Source of the DNA: Curtobacterium flaccumfaciens
GTDB taxonomy: Bacteria > Actinomycetota > Actinomycetes > Actinomycetales > Microbacteriaceae
DNA length: 64,000 nt
Direction: 5' to 3'
Assembly: GCA_029689965.1 (NCBI GenBank)
Contig: CP121450.1
Span: 1,054,001-1,118,000 of the forward strand
Shown: positions 1-8,042 of the stretch, one piece after another
How positions within the stretch are numbered: position 1 is the stretch's first letter
Layout of the letters: the number at the start of each line of letters is the position of its first letter
The notes under the pieces: generated by a model
Database searches by the model: none
What the model saw: the letters and a program-made list of their open reading frames with translations, nothing else
What the model was told of the DNA's origin: nothing
Made by a program: the position numbers and the translations under genes

Positions 1-29
1 CGGCCTCGGCCTGGAACGACTGGCTGAAG

Positions 30-365
30 ATGACGCGCGGTTGGCTGGCGATGCCTGATCGTCGTCCGCCGCGGTTCGAGCCGGTGCCGTTGCGGCTGCT
101 GTCGTTGTCGGCGCAGTTCGACGCCGTCCTGTGGCCGACGTTGGCGGGGATGACGTTCACCAACTCGACCGGCACTGCGATCCTGCAGCGCCACGTCGAC
201 GTTCGTCCGGCGGATGGCGGGTGGACGTTCACCCTCCTCAACGGCACACACCTGACGGACCCTGCGGACCCGCTGGTGGAAGCGGCAACGCAGGTGATGA
301 CCGTGTTGACGGAGCTCCGGCAGGTGGGGCGTGGTGTGGAAGTGGCGGGGCCGGCTGATGTCTGA
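30..365 (+). CDS. Small-domain protein A of a tandem array (unknown function)
   Basis: I do not recognise this gene. It is the first of four copies of a domain of about 80 residues (also at 1362-1661, at the start of 1698-2561 and at 2558-2809). The shared features are an early L-x-L-L-S-L strand and a late helix of the type E-A-x-x-x-M (EAATQVM here, EADRIM, EADRIV and EASWLM in the others). Homology starts only near residue 21, so ATG 51 is as likely a start as ATG 30. The frame is open to the left window edge, so an upstream start cannot be excluded. The stop overlaps the next start, which implies translational coupling. No membrane segment or signal peptide is visible. Confidence 0.6.
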   Translation: MTRGWLAMPDRRPPRFEPVPLRLLSLSAQFDAVLWPTLAGMTFTNSTGTAILQRHVDVRPADGGWTFTLLNGTHLTDPADPLVEAATQVMTVLTELRQVGRGVEVAGPADV

Positions 366-1365
366 CGGGAAGTGGGTGCAGACCATCCGGCGGGAGCAGA
401 CGGTCCTGTCGTTGCCGTTCGGGCTCGGGTGGACGATCGACATCACCGACACGCTCACGGCGTTGGCAGGGGCGGGGATGCCTGCTCGTGTGGAGGCGTT
501 CGACCGGCTCCGGTTCGAGGACGGCCGGACCGCGTTCCTCGCCACCCCGGACCCGACCACCACCGTTACTGACGGTGTGGGTGACGGCCGCGCGGATGAT
601 GTGGTCCTCCTGCCGGGTGGGTCGGAGGGTGGGGTGCTGTCGTTGGTGCGCCGGTATCCGGACCTGGTCGTGGTGAACGGGAAACGGCAACGAGTCTGGG
701 CTGACGGACATCAGCTGTCCGGGGCGTCGATGCAGCGGGACGCGACTCCGGGGTGGCGGACTGTGTTCGCGATCGCCCGGACCATCGCCGTGCATGGTGG
801 CGGCACGCACGCTGTCGCGGACCGCATCGGGATCCCCGCGGACGACGTCCGCGCCGCCATGCCGGCGCTGGGCGCGCAGGTGTTTCACACGCCGTTGGGG
901 TGGGAAGCCGCCGACCTCGATGCCCTGGTCGACTGGACGCTCGCCGCGTACCCGGGACCGGGCGGGGTCCGGACGTGTTGGCGCCGCGACGGCACCATCG
1001 ACGCGCAAGCAGACGAACTCATCGCTCTGGGTGGGGTGATGTCGGACCGGTGGGCGGCGCAGCAGTCGGGTGTCCTGGTCCCGCCGAACCGGTTGACGGC
1101 GTTCTTCGCCCGGCACCCCGATATGGCGGCGCTCGGCTACGAACCCGCCACTGTCGACGACGCGACGGTGAAGGTCGTCGTCCCGCAGGACGCCACGATC
1201 CTGAGTGGGGCGGAGGGGTGTTGCACGGATGAGTTCATCACCGCGCATGTCATCTACGAAGACAGCTGGGCGAGTGCGAACACGGACGCAGTTGACGGGC
1301 TGCGGCAGCTGCTGCACTTCCAAGCCGACCTCGCCCACGACCTCCGCTGGAACCTCCCCCGATGA
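358..1365 (+). CDS. Large array protein B, possible winged-helix/AbiEi-like regulator
   Basis: A protein of 335 residues, paralogous to 2809-3834. Shared blocks are the N-terminal T-D-T-L segment, a central helical region around residues 130-180 that could be a helix-turn-helix, the block A-x-Y-P-G-P-G-G-[VI]-R-T near residue 200, and a C-terminal V-[VI]-P-x-D-[AP]-T-I block followed by a short helical tail ending in L-R-x-N-L-P. From memory, the V-P-x-D-P-T-I plus tail pattern resembles the C-terminal region of some AbiEi-like transcriptional regulators; this is weak inference. The start ATG lies inside the 3' end of gene A, and its own stop overlaps the start of gene C (ATGA). It is intact, unlike most long genes in the window. 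Confidence 0.55.
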   Translation: MSDGKWVQTIRREQTVLSLPFGLGWTIDITDTLTALAGAGMPARVEAFDRLRFEDGRTAFLATPDPTTTVTDGVGDGRADDVVLLPGGSEGGVLSLVRRYPDLVVVNGKRQRVWADGHQLSGASMQRDATPGWRTVFAIARTIAVHGGGTHAVADRIGIPADDVRAAMPALGAQVFHTPLGWEAADLDALVDWTLAAYPGPGGVRTCWRRDGTIDAQADELIALGGVMSDRWAAQQSGVLVPPNRLTAFFARHPDMAALGYEPATVDDATVKVVVPQDATILSGAEGCCTDEFITAHVIYEDSWASANTDAVDGLRQLLHFQADLAHDLRWNLPR

Positions 1366-1661
1366 CTGACCTACCGAACCCGAACCGGCTGCAGCTGCTG
1401 TCCCTGACGTTGGCCTACGACGACGTCCGCTTCTTCGGCTCCGTCATGTTCACCCACCCGAACCATCCCGAGGAGAAGGACGAGGCGGTTCTCATCGACC
1501 ACGCTGACGAACCGCCATGGTTCCGCCTCACCAACGCCAACCCGGACGCGCAGGACCCCGCCGCCCGGGAAATGGTCGAAGCCGACCGCATCATGCGGTT
1601 CATCCTCACCTACACCCCCGAACGCATCGGCAGAACCCGCTCCGACTTCCCGCAACCCTGA
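1362..1661 (+). CDS. Small-domain protein C of the tandem array
   Basis: A protein of 99 residues, the second copy of the small domain. Its L-x-L-L-S-L-T-L strand and the late E-A-D-R-I-M helix match proteins A, D and E. The start ATG overlaps the stop of gene B in an ATGA, a typical translational-coupling junction. A 36-base gap with a good Shine-Dalgarno (GGAGG) separates it from the next gene, the only real gap in the array. Function unknown. Confidence 0.65.
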   Translation: MTDLPNPNRLQLLSLTLAYDDVRFFGSVMFTHPNHPEEKDEAVLIDHADEPPWFRLTNANPDAQDPAAREMVEADRIMRFILTYTPERIGRTRSDFPQP

Positions 1662-1697
1662 CCGCTTTGCTCTCCCGACTTCTTGGAGGTACCGCTG

Positions 1698-2561
1698 ATG
1701 ATGCGACTGGTCTCCCTGCACCTCTCCAACGACCGGATCCTCTGGGGGCACGTCCTCCTCGAGGACACCGAGGATCCGAACGCGAGGCTGGCGCAGATCC
1801 TCGTCCGTCCCATCGACACCGAACCCGGGTACGAGCTTTACGACAAGCACAACACGGTCCTGTCAGACCTGACCGTGCCCGCGGTACGGGAAGCGGACCG
1901 CATCGTGCGGACCCTCCTCATCCCCGCATCGGAGATCGCGAAGCGGGAGAAAGCCGTCCGGGCGGTCATCCACTCCGGCTACTTGGAGGGGTTCCCGGAT
2001 GACATGCCGTGGCAGTCCCAATTGTGGATGTACGCACGGGGTGAAGTCAGCCTCGACCAGGTCCACGCCTACGCCGACGAGGGACGACAGATCTCCCGCG
2101 TGCCCGGCGTCACCCCGGCAGAGGGCGCGGACGTTCCCGAGGACTGGTGGCAGGTGACGCGGGCCCGGATCCGCCGGCACCTGCTCGAGTCGACCCTCAC
2201 CGAAGCGGAAGCCGCCGCCGCCCTGCAGATCAGCGTCGACGAGGTCGGGGAGCTGTTCGCGTCGAACCGGCTGCTCAGCTTCGACCTCGACGACGAAGAA
2301 CGCATCCCCAACTGGCAACTCGTCCGACCAGCGCTGCCCGAGTTCGGTGATCCGTCCTCGCTGCTGCCCGGCCTCGACGTCCTCTACGCGGCAGCACCAC
2401 ACCCGCTGCTCGACGCGGCAGCGATGACCGAATTCATCACCACACCCCGCACCTTCCTCACCATCGACAACCAACCACTCACACCACTGGCCTGGATCCA
2501 GCAGGGCCGGCCACTCGCGACGATCATCGCCCTGTTCCGAGGACGGCGGTGGCGACAGTGA
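1698..2561 (+). CDS. Small domain fused to HTH and DUF2384-like C-terminus
   Basis: A protein of 287 residues. ATG 1698 is preceded by GGAGG at 1685-1689 with 8-base spacing, which fixes the start better than the in-frame TTG at 1683. Residues 1-85 are a third copy of the small domain (M-R-L-V-S-L, then E-A-D-R-I-V-R). Around residues 165-215 there is an excisionase-like HTH (LTEAEAAAALQISVDEVG). The C-terminus, with F-I-T-T-P and then L-T-P-L-A-W-I-x-x-G-R, resembles the Xre/MbcA/ParS (DUF2384) antitoxin toxin-binding region. That comparison is from memory of the family pattern. If right, this member may be the DNA-binding or antitoxin-like component of the array. Confidence 0.55.
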   Translation: MMRLVSLHLSNDRILWGHVLLEDTEDPNARLAQILVRPIDTEPGYELYDKHNTVLSDLTVPAVREADRIVRTLLIPASEIAKREKAVRAVIHSGYLEGFPDDMPWQSQLWMYARGEVSLDQVHAYADEGRQISRVPGVTPAEGADVPEDWWQVTRARIRRHLLESTLTEAEAAAALQISVDEVGELFASNRLLSFDLDDEERIPNWQLVRPALPEFGDPSSLLPGLDVLYAAAPHPLLDAAAMTEFITTPRTFLTIDNQPLTPLAWIQQGRPLATIIALFRGRRWRQ

Positions 2562-2809
2562 GCACCCGACCGGACCTGTTCCTCATCAACGTCGCCTTCG
2601 ACGTTCGTGGTGTGCACGGGCACATGTTCTTCCGCGACCCAGCCGACACCGAACTTCGACAGGTCATCGTCCACGGCACCGGCGACGCCGCCACCTACCG
2701 AATCGAACCAGCCGTCGGGGACGCCCGGGACGGATGGGAGCCGTTCCTCAGCGAAGCGAGCTGGCTCATGGCCCTGATCCGACCCGACACCCCAGAAGAA
2801 CGCTCCTGA
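2558..2809 (+). CDS. Small-domain protein E of the tandem array
   Basis: A protein of 83 residues, the fourth small-domain copy (L-F-L-I-N-V-A-F-D, then G-H-M-F-F-R-D-P and a late E-A-S-W-L-M helix). The chosen GTG start makes a GTGA overlap with the stop of the previous gene; an in-frame GTG at 2549 is the alternative. The stop overlaps the ATG of the next gene (TGATG). Its place before a large protein repeats the A-B order, so the array reads small-large, small-fusion, small-large. Confidence 0.65.
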   Translation: MSTRPDLFLINVAFDVRGVHGHMFFRDPADTELRQVIVHGTGDAATYRIEPAVGDARDGWEPFLSEASWLMALIRPDTPEERS

Positions 2810-3834
2810 TGGGACCAAGACTCGAATGGGTCGCCGCCGCCTACGCTGGTCGGCCGCAGATCACGATGCCGTACGGGCTCGGCGACACCACCGACCTCAC
2901 CGACACCCTCCAGGTCCTGAAACTCGCCGGCCTCCCCGCTGTCGTCGAGTCCCACGACACCATCCGCCTTCCCGACGGACGACGTGCACGGTTCCCGTCG
3001 TTGACGCGGCGACCACGCGGTGAGGAAGCGGACGTGGACCTGCTGCTGTTGTCACCGCGCACCGTGACGGCGACGCAGATCGCACTCGCCGAACAAACAT
3101 CGACGGTGCTACTGGTCGACGTGGACCGGCGCCGCGTCTGGATCGACGGGAAACAGATCCTCGGCGTCCACGACCGGTGGAAGAACGCCGCCCCCATCTA
3201 CATCACGTTCGCCGTCGCACGGATCCTCGCCGTCAACGGCGCCACCTTCGACCAGCTCGTCCACGCCGGACTCACGCCAGGGCAGGTCGATGACGCGCTC
3301 GCCCGACTCGGCAAACGCGTCCACCGCACCGACATCGGCTGGGAATCACGGAAAATCGGCGGCCTGATCGACTTCGCCATCGCCTGCTACCCCGGACCCG
3401 GCGGCATCCGCACCCGATGGCGATCCGACCTGCCGCTGAACGAGCAAGCGGAACGCCTCATCAGCGCCGACTGCCGGATTTCCGGCCGCGCCATCTCCGA
3501 CCGGCCCGGCTACCCCGCCATCACGAAACGTGAGATGCCGTACCGGCTCGTCGCGTTCACGGAGCACGAGGTCGACATGACAAACCTCGGGTTCAAGCCA
3601 GACACGGTCGGTTACTCCGGCACCGAGCTGATCGTTCCCGCTGACCCGACCATCTCCCTCACCGCCACAGCCGCCGGCTACACAGACCGCACCGACGACA
3701 TCATCACCGCCAACACGTTACTGAGGGCCGACATCCGCAACGACGACGACAACCGCGGCCTCGAAGAAGTCCGGAACCGGCTCCAGTTCCTCGCCGACAC
3801 CGGATACGACCTCCGACACAACCTCCCGAGCTGA
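2809..3834 (+). CDS. Large array protein F, paralogue of B
   Basis: A protein of 341 residues. It shares with B the same blocks: T-D-T-L, a central helical segment (T-P-G-Q-V-D-D-A-L-A-R-L-G), C-Y-P-G-P-G-G-I-R-T, and the C-terminal I-V-P-A-D-P-T-I and D-D-I-I-T-A-N-T-L ending in L-R-H-N-L-P-S. The start overlaps the stop of gene E. No transmembrane segment is seen. A third copy of this C-terminus survives as a fragment at 42101-42303, so the family was once more widely distributed here. Function unknown; regulator- or antitoxin-like by weak resemblance. Confidence 0.55.
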   Translation: MGPRLEWVAAAYAGRPQITMPYGLGDTTDLTDTLQVLKLAGLPAVVESHDTIRLPDGRRARFPSLTRRPRGEEADVDLLLLSPRTVTATQIALAEQTSTVLLVDVDRRRVWIDGKQILGVHDRWKNAAPIYITFAVARILAVNGATFDQLVHAGLTPGQVDDALARLGKRVHRTDIGWESRKIGGLIDFAIACYPGPGGIRTRWRSDLPLNEQAERLISADCRISGRAISDRPGYPAITKREMPYRLVAFTEHEVDMTNLGFKPDTVGYSGTELIVPADPTISLTATAAGYTDRTDDIITANTLLRADIRNDDDNRGLEEVRNRLQFLADTGYDLRHNLPS

Positions 3835-3956
3835 AACGCTCAGCCTTTGGACTTGGCGGTGTCCGTTTGAGGCAGCCCGGTGAGAATCAAAACGGACGGG
3901 GTATCTGCGACAGCACGACATGCTGCAAGGCTGACGGACCTCCGCTGGCCGATGAA

Positions 3957-3977
3957 CGACCGGCTACCGGCTACCGG
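3957..3977. repeat. Degenerate palindromic repeat, site 1
   Basis: Two overlapping copies of the right half-site CGGCTACCGG lie in the gap 3835-4069, with a weak left half (GGCCGAT) upstream. It is the leftmost member of the palindrome family. The rest of this 235-base gap holds nothing I can support. Confidence 0.55.
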
Positions 3978-4069
3978 ACGTGCGCTTCACCAGCGCCAGT
4001 GCGCTGTATCCCGGGTTCGGCGTGGGTGTCACTAGAGCAGATCCACGCCGACGACGCCGACGCGTCGGC

Positions 4070-4434
4070 TCACTCCGGGGGCGTTGGGTGCTCGGCCGCC
4101 CACATGGCGTCGAGAGCCGCGTGCAGCTGCTCGATGCTGACATCGTGTCGGTCTGCGTTCTCGACGCTGCGGCGCAGCGCGGCGAGAACTGCACCGGGCA
4201 GCGCGCCGCTCCGCTCTGCGACCCGCGTGCCCGAGCCGAGGCGGGTTACCACGAACCCCTCGGCGTCGAGCCGCTGGAACGCCTTCGCGACGGTGCCCGG
4301 GGCGACCGACATGTCGCGAGCGAGCTGCCGTACCGACGGCAGCCGAGCGCCCGGCGCGAGCAACCCGACGGCGATCCGTCCCGGATCAGGTCGGCGACGG
4401 CATCGGCCCCGGTGGGTGCACCGGGGCCGATCAC
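4070..4434 (-). CDS. GntR-family (YtrA subgroup) regulator, frame break
   Basis: A short one-domain regulator of about 120 residues. The winged-helix signature L-L-A-P-G-A-R-L-P-S-V-R-Q-L-A followed by A-P-G-T-V-A-K-A-[FY] is typical of YtrA-type GntR proteins, which lack a large effector domain. The GTG start at 4434 overlaps the stop of the upstream membrane-protein gene (GTGA). The first ~18 codons and the rest are in different frames; one base is missing near 4380. YtrA regulators usually repress the operon encoding their partner membrane proteins, which fits the neighbour and the palindrome at 5361-5386. Confidence 0.85.
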
Positions 4435-5342
4435 GCGCGGACCGGTCGGTGGTCTGCACCGACACCCGCAGGGGCGCCGGACCGACGACGGCCCAGAAGC
4501 TGGGCGACGACAAGTGCGAGGCCGAGGCCGACGACGCAGTGAGACGAGAAGTCGAGGACGGGACCCAGGGCGGCAAAGGACGTCCCGAACTCGATCGCCC
4601 CGGCTTCCGTGCGCGGGATCGACGTGCGCAGTGACGAACCCTGCGCGACGAGCTGCCAGGCCGACCCGAGCGTGAGGAGCAGCGCGGCCGTGGCACTCCG
4701 GAGCACCGCGGAGGACCGGTCACGGCGACGGAGGTCGTCACCGGCCCGGTCCATGTCGGTCCGCGGGCTGCGCGCGATCCGGTGCAGTCCTGCCAGCGTG
4801 ACGACGACGAGCACCGCAGTCGCCACGATGACGGGCAGGCCGTAGTACCAGCCGAAGAACTCCGTGCTCACCGTCGCGTCCCCAACCGGGATCGTGATAA
4901 GCGCGTACCGGCCCTCGTCGTCCTGAGACGACAGCAGCCCGGCGCCGAGCACGGTCAGCGCCAGGATGACCGTGGTGGCGGCGGTCGCGAACGCCTCGAC
5001 GCCCCTGGTGAACGTCAGCGGACCCCGGCGACGCAGGTCGAGCACGGGCCGGTCCGCAGCCACGGGAGCGGCCTCAGCGCGCCCCGCGACGATGACCGCG
5101 ACAACGCCCGCCGCCAGTGGCAGCACTTCTGGCCACCACCGGAACTGCCCGACCATCGAGAAGGACAGGACCAGGGGCAGCACCCACCCGACGACGCCGA
5201 CCGCAGCCGCTGCCGAGCGGTCCCGGGTCGGACGGCCACCGCCGGCACGACGTCCGTCGACGTGCGCGAGCACAACCCCGACCACCAGACCGACGGCGAG
5301 TGCCACCGGCGCCCCGCTCGAGATGATCATCAACAGAAGCAT
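4431..5342 (-). CDS. Polytopic membrane protein coupled to GntR regulator
   Basis: About 303 residues with roughly seven hydrophobic segments: near the N-terminus, around residues 45-90, one near 120 and several in the C-terminal half. ATG 5342 follows an AGAGGGG ribosome-binding site with 5-base spacing. Residues around 160-180 (E-F-F-G-W-Y-Y-G-L-P) resemble DUF1648/DUF5808-type membrane proteins found beside YtrA regulators; that is a recollection, not a search. It is first in a two-gene operon with the regulator downstream. Confidence 0.7.
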   Translation of the reverse strand: MLLLMIISSGAPVALAVGLVVGVVLAHVDGRRAGGGRPTRDRSAAAAVGVVGWVLPLVLSFSMVGQFRWWPEVLPLAAGVVAVIVAGRAEAAPVAADRPVLDLRRRGPLTFTRGVEAFATAATTVILALTVLGAGLLSSQDDEGRYALITIPVGDATVSTEFFGWYYGLPVIVATAVLVVVTLAGLHRIARSPRTDMDRAGDDLRRRDRSSAVLRSATAALLLTLGSAWQLVAQGSSLRTSIPRTEAGAIEFGTSFAALGPVLDFSSHCVVGLGLALVVAQLLGRRRSGAPAGVGADHRPVRA

Positions 5343-5360
5343 GCGAACCCCTCTCGCACA

Positions 5361-5386
5361 AGGTGTACCACGCTCATGGCACACTT
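5361..5386. promoter_or_regulatory. Probable GntR/YtrA operator palindrome
   Basis: AGGTGTACCA (5361-5370) and TGGCACACTT (5377-5386) form an inverted repeat, 8 of 10 positions matching, around a 6-base spacer. It begins 19 bases upstream of the membrane-protein start. GTGT-ACAC-type palindromes are usual for YtrA regulators, so autoregulation of this operon is likely. Confidence 0.6.
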
Positions 5387-5398
5387 GGGAAGACGCCC

Positions 5399-5412
5399 CC
5401 GACGGCTACCGG
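5399..5412. repeat. Palindromic repeat half-site, site 2
   Basis: The half-site CCGACGGCTACCGG abuts the stop codon of the cold-shock gene: read on the minus strand, TGA is followed directly by CCGGTAGCCG. With site 3 it brackets the cold-shock gene. Confidence 0.6.
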
Positions 5413-5637
5413 TCAGGCGATCGCGACGTTGTGGGCGCGGAAGAAGTAGCCGTCTTGCCCTCGTGGGTAGGGCTCCACCTCGAACCGAACACGTTGGCCA
5501 GCTTCAAGCGAGTGGTAACCGGTCATGTTCACATCGGAGAAATGCACGAACACGTCCGACTCGACCCCGTTCGAACGGAGGACTCCCCAACCGTCCTCAT
5601 CACGCCACCAGACGCACACGCCCTCGACGATCTGCAC
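5413..5637 (-). CDS. Cold-shock domain protein, CspA family
   Basis: 74 residues, the usual size of a single cold-shock domain that binds single-stranded RNA or DNA. RNP-2 is recognisable as V-F-V-H-F. RNP-1 is divergent: the family's G-F-G-F-I is G-W-G-V-L here, and the usual lysine before it is replaced by D-E-D. The rest of the fold (H-S-L-E-A-G-Q-R-V-R-F-E-V) is normal. Copies of the 22-base palindrome lie just after the stop and about 27 bases upstream of the start, so the gene sits alone between two repeats. Confidence 0.85.
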   Translation of the reverse strand: MQIVEGVCVWWRDEDGWGVLRSNGVESDVFVHFSDVNMTGYHSLEAGQRVRFEVEPYPRGQDGYFFRAHNVAIA

Positions 5638-5663
5638 CAGCGCACTCTAGCGCGCAGCGTTGT

Positions 5664-5685
5664 CCGATAGCCGATCGGTTCTCGA
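5664..5685. repeat. Palindromic repeat, site 3
   Basis: CCGATAGCCGA followed by a degenerate right half; 17 of 22 positions agree with the consensus. It lies between the cold-shock start and the divergent sigma-factor gene. Confidence 0.6.
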
Positions 5686-5859
5686 GACGGTGCCTGCGCG
5701 GCTCTTTCTGTGATTACGCGCGCCGGTTGCGCTGTTTCGATCACGGTCAGTGACGTCTTGAGAGGGGGTGCCAGCGACGTGCCATCGACGAAGTTGAAAC
5801 GCCCCCGGGGTATCGGACACTTCAGGGTATGAGCCACACGACGATGGAAGCTTGACCGG

Positions 5860-6424
5860 ATGTGGTCCGAGGCACGCTCCGGAGATGTCGAGCAGTTCAC
5901 CGTGCTGTACAGGTACTTTCGCGATCGGGTGTACCGGCACGCATACAGCATCCTCGGACGTCAGCACGACAGCGAAGACGCGACAGCGATGACGTTCGCG
6001 GAGCTTCTGGAAGCGTCGAACCAGCGTGCGGACGGCGGCAAACGGGTCGGTATTGCCCTGGCTGATCGTGACGTGCACGAACGTTTGCCGCAACCTGCGA
6101 CGAGCGAGTCAGAGGCATGCGGTGTTCCTTCAGCGCATCGATGGCCTAGCCGCTGAGTCGACAAGCTCCGCAGAGGACGAAGCGGTCGGACGGCTATCAG
6201 CTCAGGTGAACTCCGCTTTGATCGCCCTCGCTGTCGAGAAGCTCCCCGTCAAAGAGGCGCAAGTTGTCGCACTAGTCCTCGGCGAAGAACTCCCAATTAC
6301 CGACGCGGCCCGGATCCTCGGGATCCCCGACGCAACAGCTCGTACCCGATTGCGACGAGCGAAGCACCACCTTCGCATCCACCTCACATCCGAAGGGCTG
6401 ACGCATGTCGATTCCGCCGTTTGA
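5860..6424 (+). CDS. ECF RNA polymerase sigma factor, frame break
   Basis: Region 2 is at the N-terminus (F-T-V-L-Y-R-Y-F-R-D-R-V-Y-R-H-A-Y, then Q-H-D-S-E-D-A-T). Region 4 is at the C-terminus (L-P-V-K-E-A-Q-V-V-A-L, then D-A-A-R-I-L-G-I-P-D-A-T-A-R-T-R-L-R-R-A), the HTH that contacts the -35 element. The two parts are in different frames, with one base lost or gained near 6025. The end of the gene overlaps the next gene by about 20 bases, as is usual for sigma/anti-sigma pairs. Confidence 0.85.
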
Positions 6425-6911
6425 CCCCGATCGCAGCCGCGCCGTGGAGATTGCACTCGGCGAGCAAGTCTCCGCTGCACCACGCCGACGCCTCCGCCGA
6501 GGCCCGGTGCTCACCGCCGCCGTGCTCGTCGGACTACTCACGGTCGGAGGGGGCGCGGCATACGCGCTCACCACCGGCAGCATCATCCCGAGCAACTCAC
6601 CGTCCGGCACGGCCTCGGCCGCACCCGTTAAGCACTGGCCGACGAACGGCAAGGGGCAGACGTACGGATCGATCGGTGAACCGGTCGCCAACTACCCCGA
6701 CCTCATCGCCGTCTCCAACGGCATCTGCGGTGCCAACACTGACTGCTCCGGGTACGTCCTCCGCGACGAACTCGACAGCGATAGCGCACCCAGCCAGCCG
6801 TCGGACGCAGCCTCGTGGAACCAATCGTCGGCCGGTGGCGGCACTCGGGAGATCACGCTGTTCAACCGAGAGGGCGCGGCGATCGGAAAATGGTTCGTCA
6901 ATCAGTCATAG
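6405..6911 (+). CDS. Membrane-anchored protein beside sigma factor (anti-sigma candidate)
   Basis: 168 residues. A short cytoplasmic N-terminus with R-R-R-L-R-R-G precedes one transmembrane helix (about residues 36-55) and an extracytoplasmic domain. From about residue 80 the outer part (G-Q-T-Y-G-S, then P-D-L-I-A-V-S-N-G and a G-Y-V-L-R-D-E-L segment) matches the C-terminal domain of the next protein. By position it could be the anti-sigma factor, but it lacks the HxxxCxxC zinc motif of classical ZAS domains. It overlaps the sigma gene. Confidence 0.6.
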   Translation: MSIPPFDPDRSRAVEIALGEQVSAAPRRRLRRGPVLTAAVLVGLLTVGGGAAYALTTGSIIPSNSPSGTASAAPVKHWPTNGKGQTYGSIGEPVANYPDLIAVSNGICGANTDCSGYVLRDELDSDSAPSQPSDAASWNQSSAGGGTREITLFNREGAAIGKWFVNQS

Positions 6912-6974
6912 ACAGAAGCTGTTCATGATGGATACATTCGGTGTGTCTCATCCATCGATCAAAGGGGCACAGGA

Positions 6975-7753
6975 ATGAGATTCACCAAGAGGACCGCCGG
7001 GGATTGGGCGCTGTGGTCGCCGGCGCTGCGGCCTTGGCGCTGCTGGTCGCACAGCCGGCGTCCGCGGTCGGAACGTGGTACACCGGAAAGAAGGGGTACT
7101 ACACCACGAACTCGGTGCAATACGTCGGGTACAACCAACTCTGGATCAACGGCGGCGCGAGCGCTTATACCTACAACGGTCCGAACAACAAGAGCGTGGC
7201 GAAGGGGGAAGTTGGCGCAAACGCTCGACTATTCACCTCCGGCGGGTCGCTCGCGTGCCAGCGGTCTGCCTACAGCACGCAGAAGCTGACCTCCGGCTCA
7301 TACTGGTCCGCGAGCACGTGCACCAAAGCATCAGGCAACTACTACAGCGCCGGACAGGGCCTGGACTGGTGGGGCAACGGCTACACCAAGGTTGACCTCT
7401 ACCGCACGGTCACCAGCGCCGCCAAGAAGGCCGCGGCAGCACTTCCCGCAACGCGGACCAATGCCAGCGGAGAAACCTACGGGTCCGCACTGGCAGCCTC
7501 AGCAGACGACGTCCCGGACCTCATCTTGGCTACGGCCTCCAACGGTGCGGAGGGATACGTTAAGGACACGGATCTCACGGCGTCGGCGGAGCCGTCGTTT
7601 ACATCTCCGGAGGAAGCTTTGGCCTGGCAGGAAGAACACGCTGACGGCGTCGAGGTGCCGGTATACGCGTCCGATGGAGAAACGCCGGTCGGCACCTTCA
7701 CGGTCGAGATCGGCGGCGGTTCGGCTGTGACCCGGCAGAGTAGCCCCGGTTGA
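6975..7753 (+). CDS. Secreted protein sharing a domain with the upstream membrane protein
   Basis: About 259 residues. A signal peptide is visible only when two frames are joined: M-R-F-T-K-R-T-A-G, then a hydrophobic stretch ending A-S-A, with one base missing near 7003. Residues about 30-150 are rich in Tyr, Asn, Gly and Ser with two cysteines. The C-terminal ~100 residues (G-E-T-Y-G-S, P-D-L-I-L-A-x-x-x-N-G, G-Y-V, then I/V-P-V-Y-A-S-D-G-E-T-P-V-G-T-F) repeat the outer domain of the previous gene. It is probably exported and under control of the adjacent sigma factor (inference). A strong hairpin lies about 60 bases downstream. Confidence 0.65.
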
Positions 7754-7812
7754 TTCACGTGTAACAGGGACCGCGGCTACGTTCGTGATCGCGGCTTCTC
7801 AAAATCAATCGT

Positions 7813-7850
7813 CTCGAATGGGTGCAGCGTGATCGCTGCACCCATTCGAG
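7813..7850 (+). terminator. Strong hairpin terminator
   Basis: A perfect 17-base-pair stem (arms 7813-7829 and 7834-7850) with the four-base loop TGAT. There is no T-run, as is common in high-GC actinobacteria. It ends the sigma-factor operon. Confidence 0.8.
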
Positions 7851-7886
7851 CATCCATCGTCGCACAGCCCCAGCACGTGCTCCTCA

Positions 7887-8042
7887 TTCCGCTTCGCCAT
7901 ACCCAAGGGCAACGACATCCTTCATGAACAGATCACCATCCGCTACGGCATCGGCAAGATCGGTCCGACGTATGGTGGCAGCATGCACGCGACCATCACC
8001 AAGGCTGGCGTCCAGTCCGCAGGCCAAGGAGTCGGGTTCTGA
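7887..8042 (+). pseudogene. Possible 3' fragment of an unknown gene
   Basis: A frame with protein-like composition (F-R-F-A-I-P-K-G-N-D-I-L, later I-R-Y-G-I-G-K-I-G-P-T) runs to a TGA at 8040-8042, which overlaps the next ATG. I see no start codon or ribosome-binding site upstream, so this is either a truncated gene or the tail of a frame-broken one. No family recognised. Confidence 0.3.
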
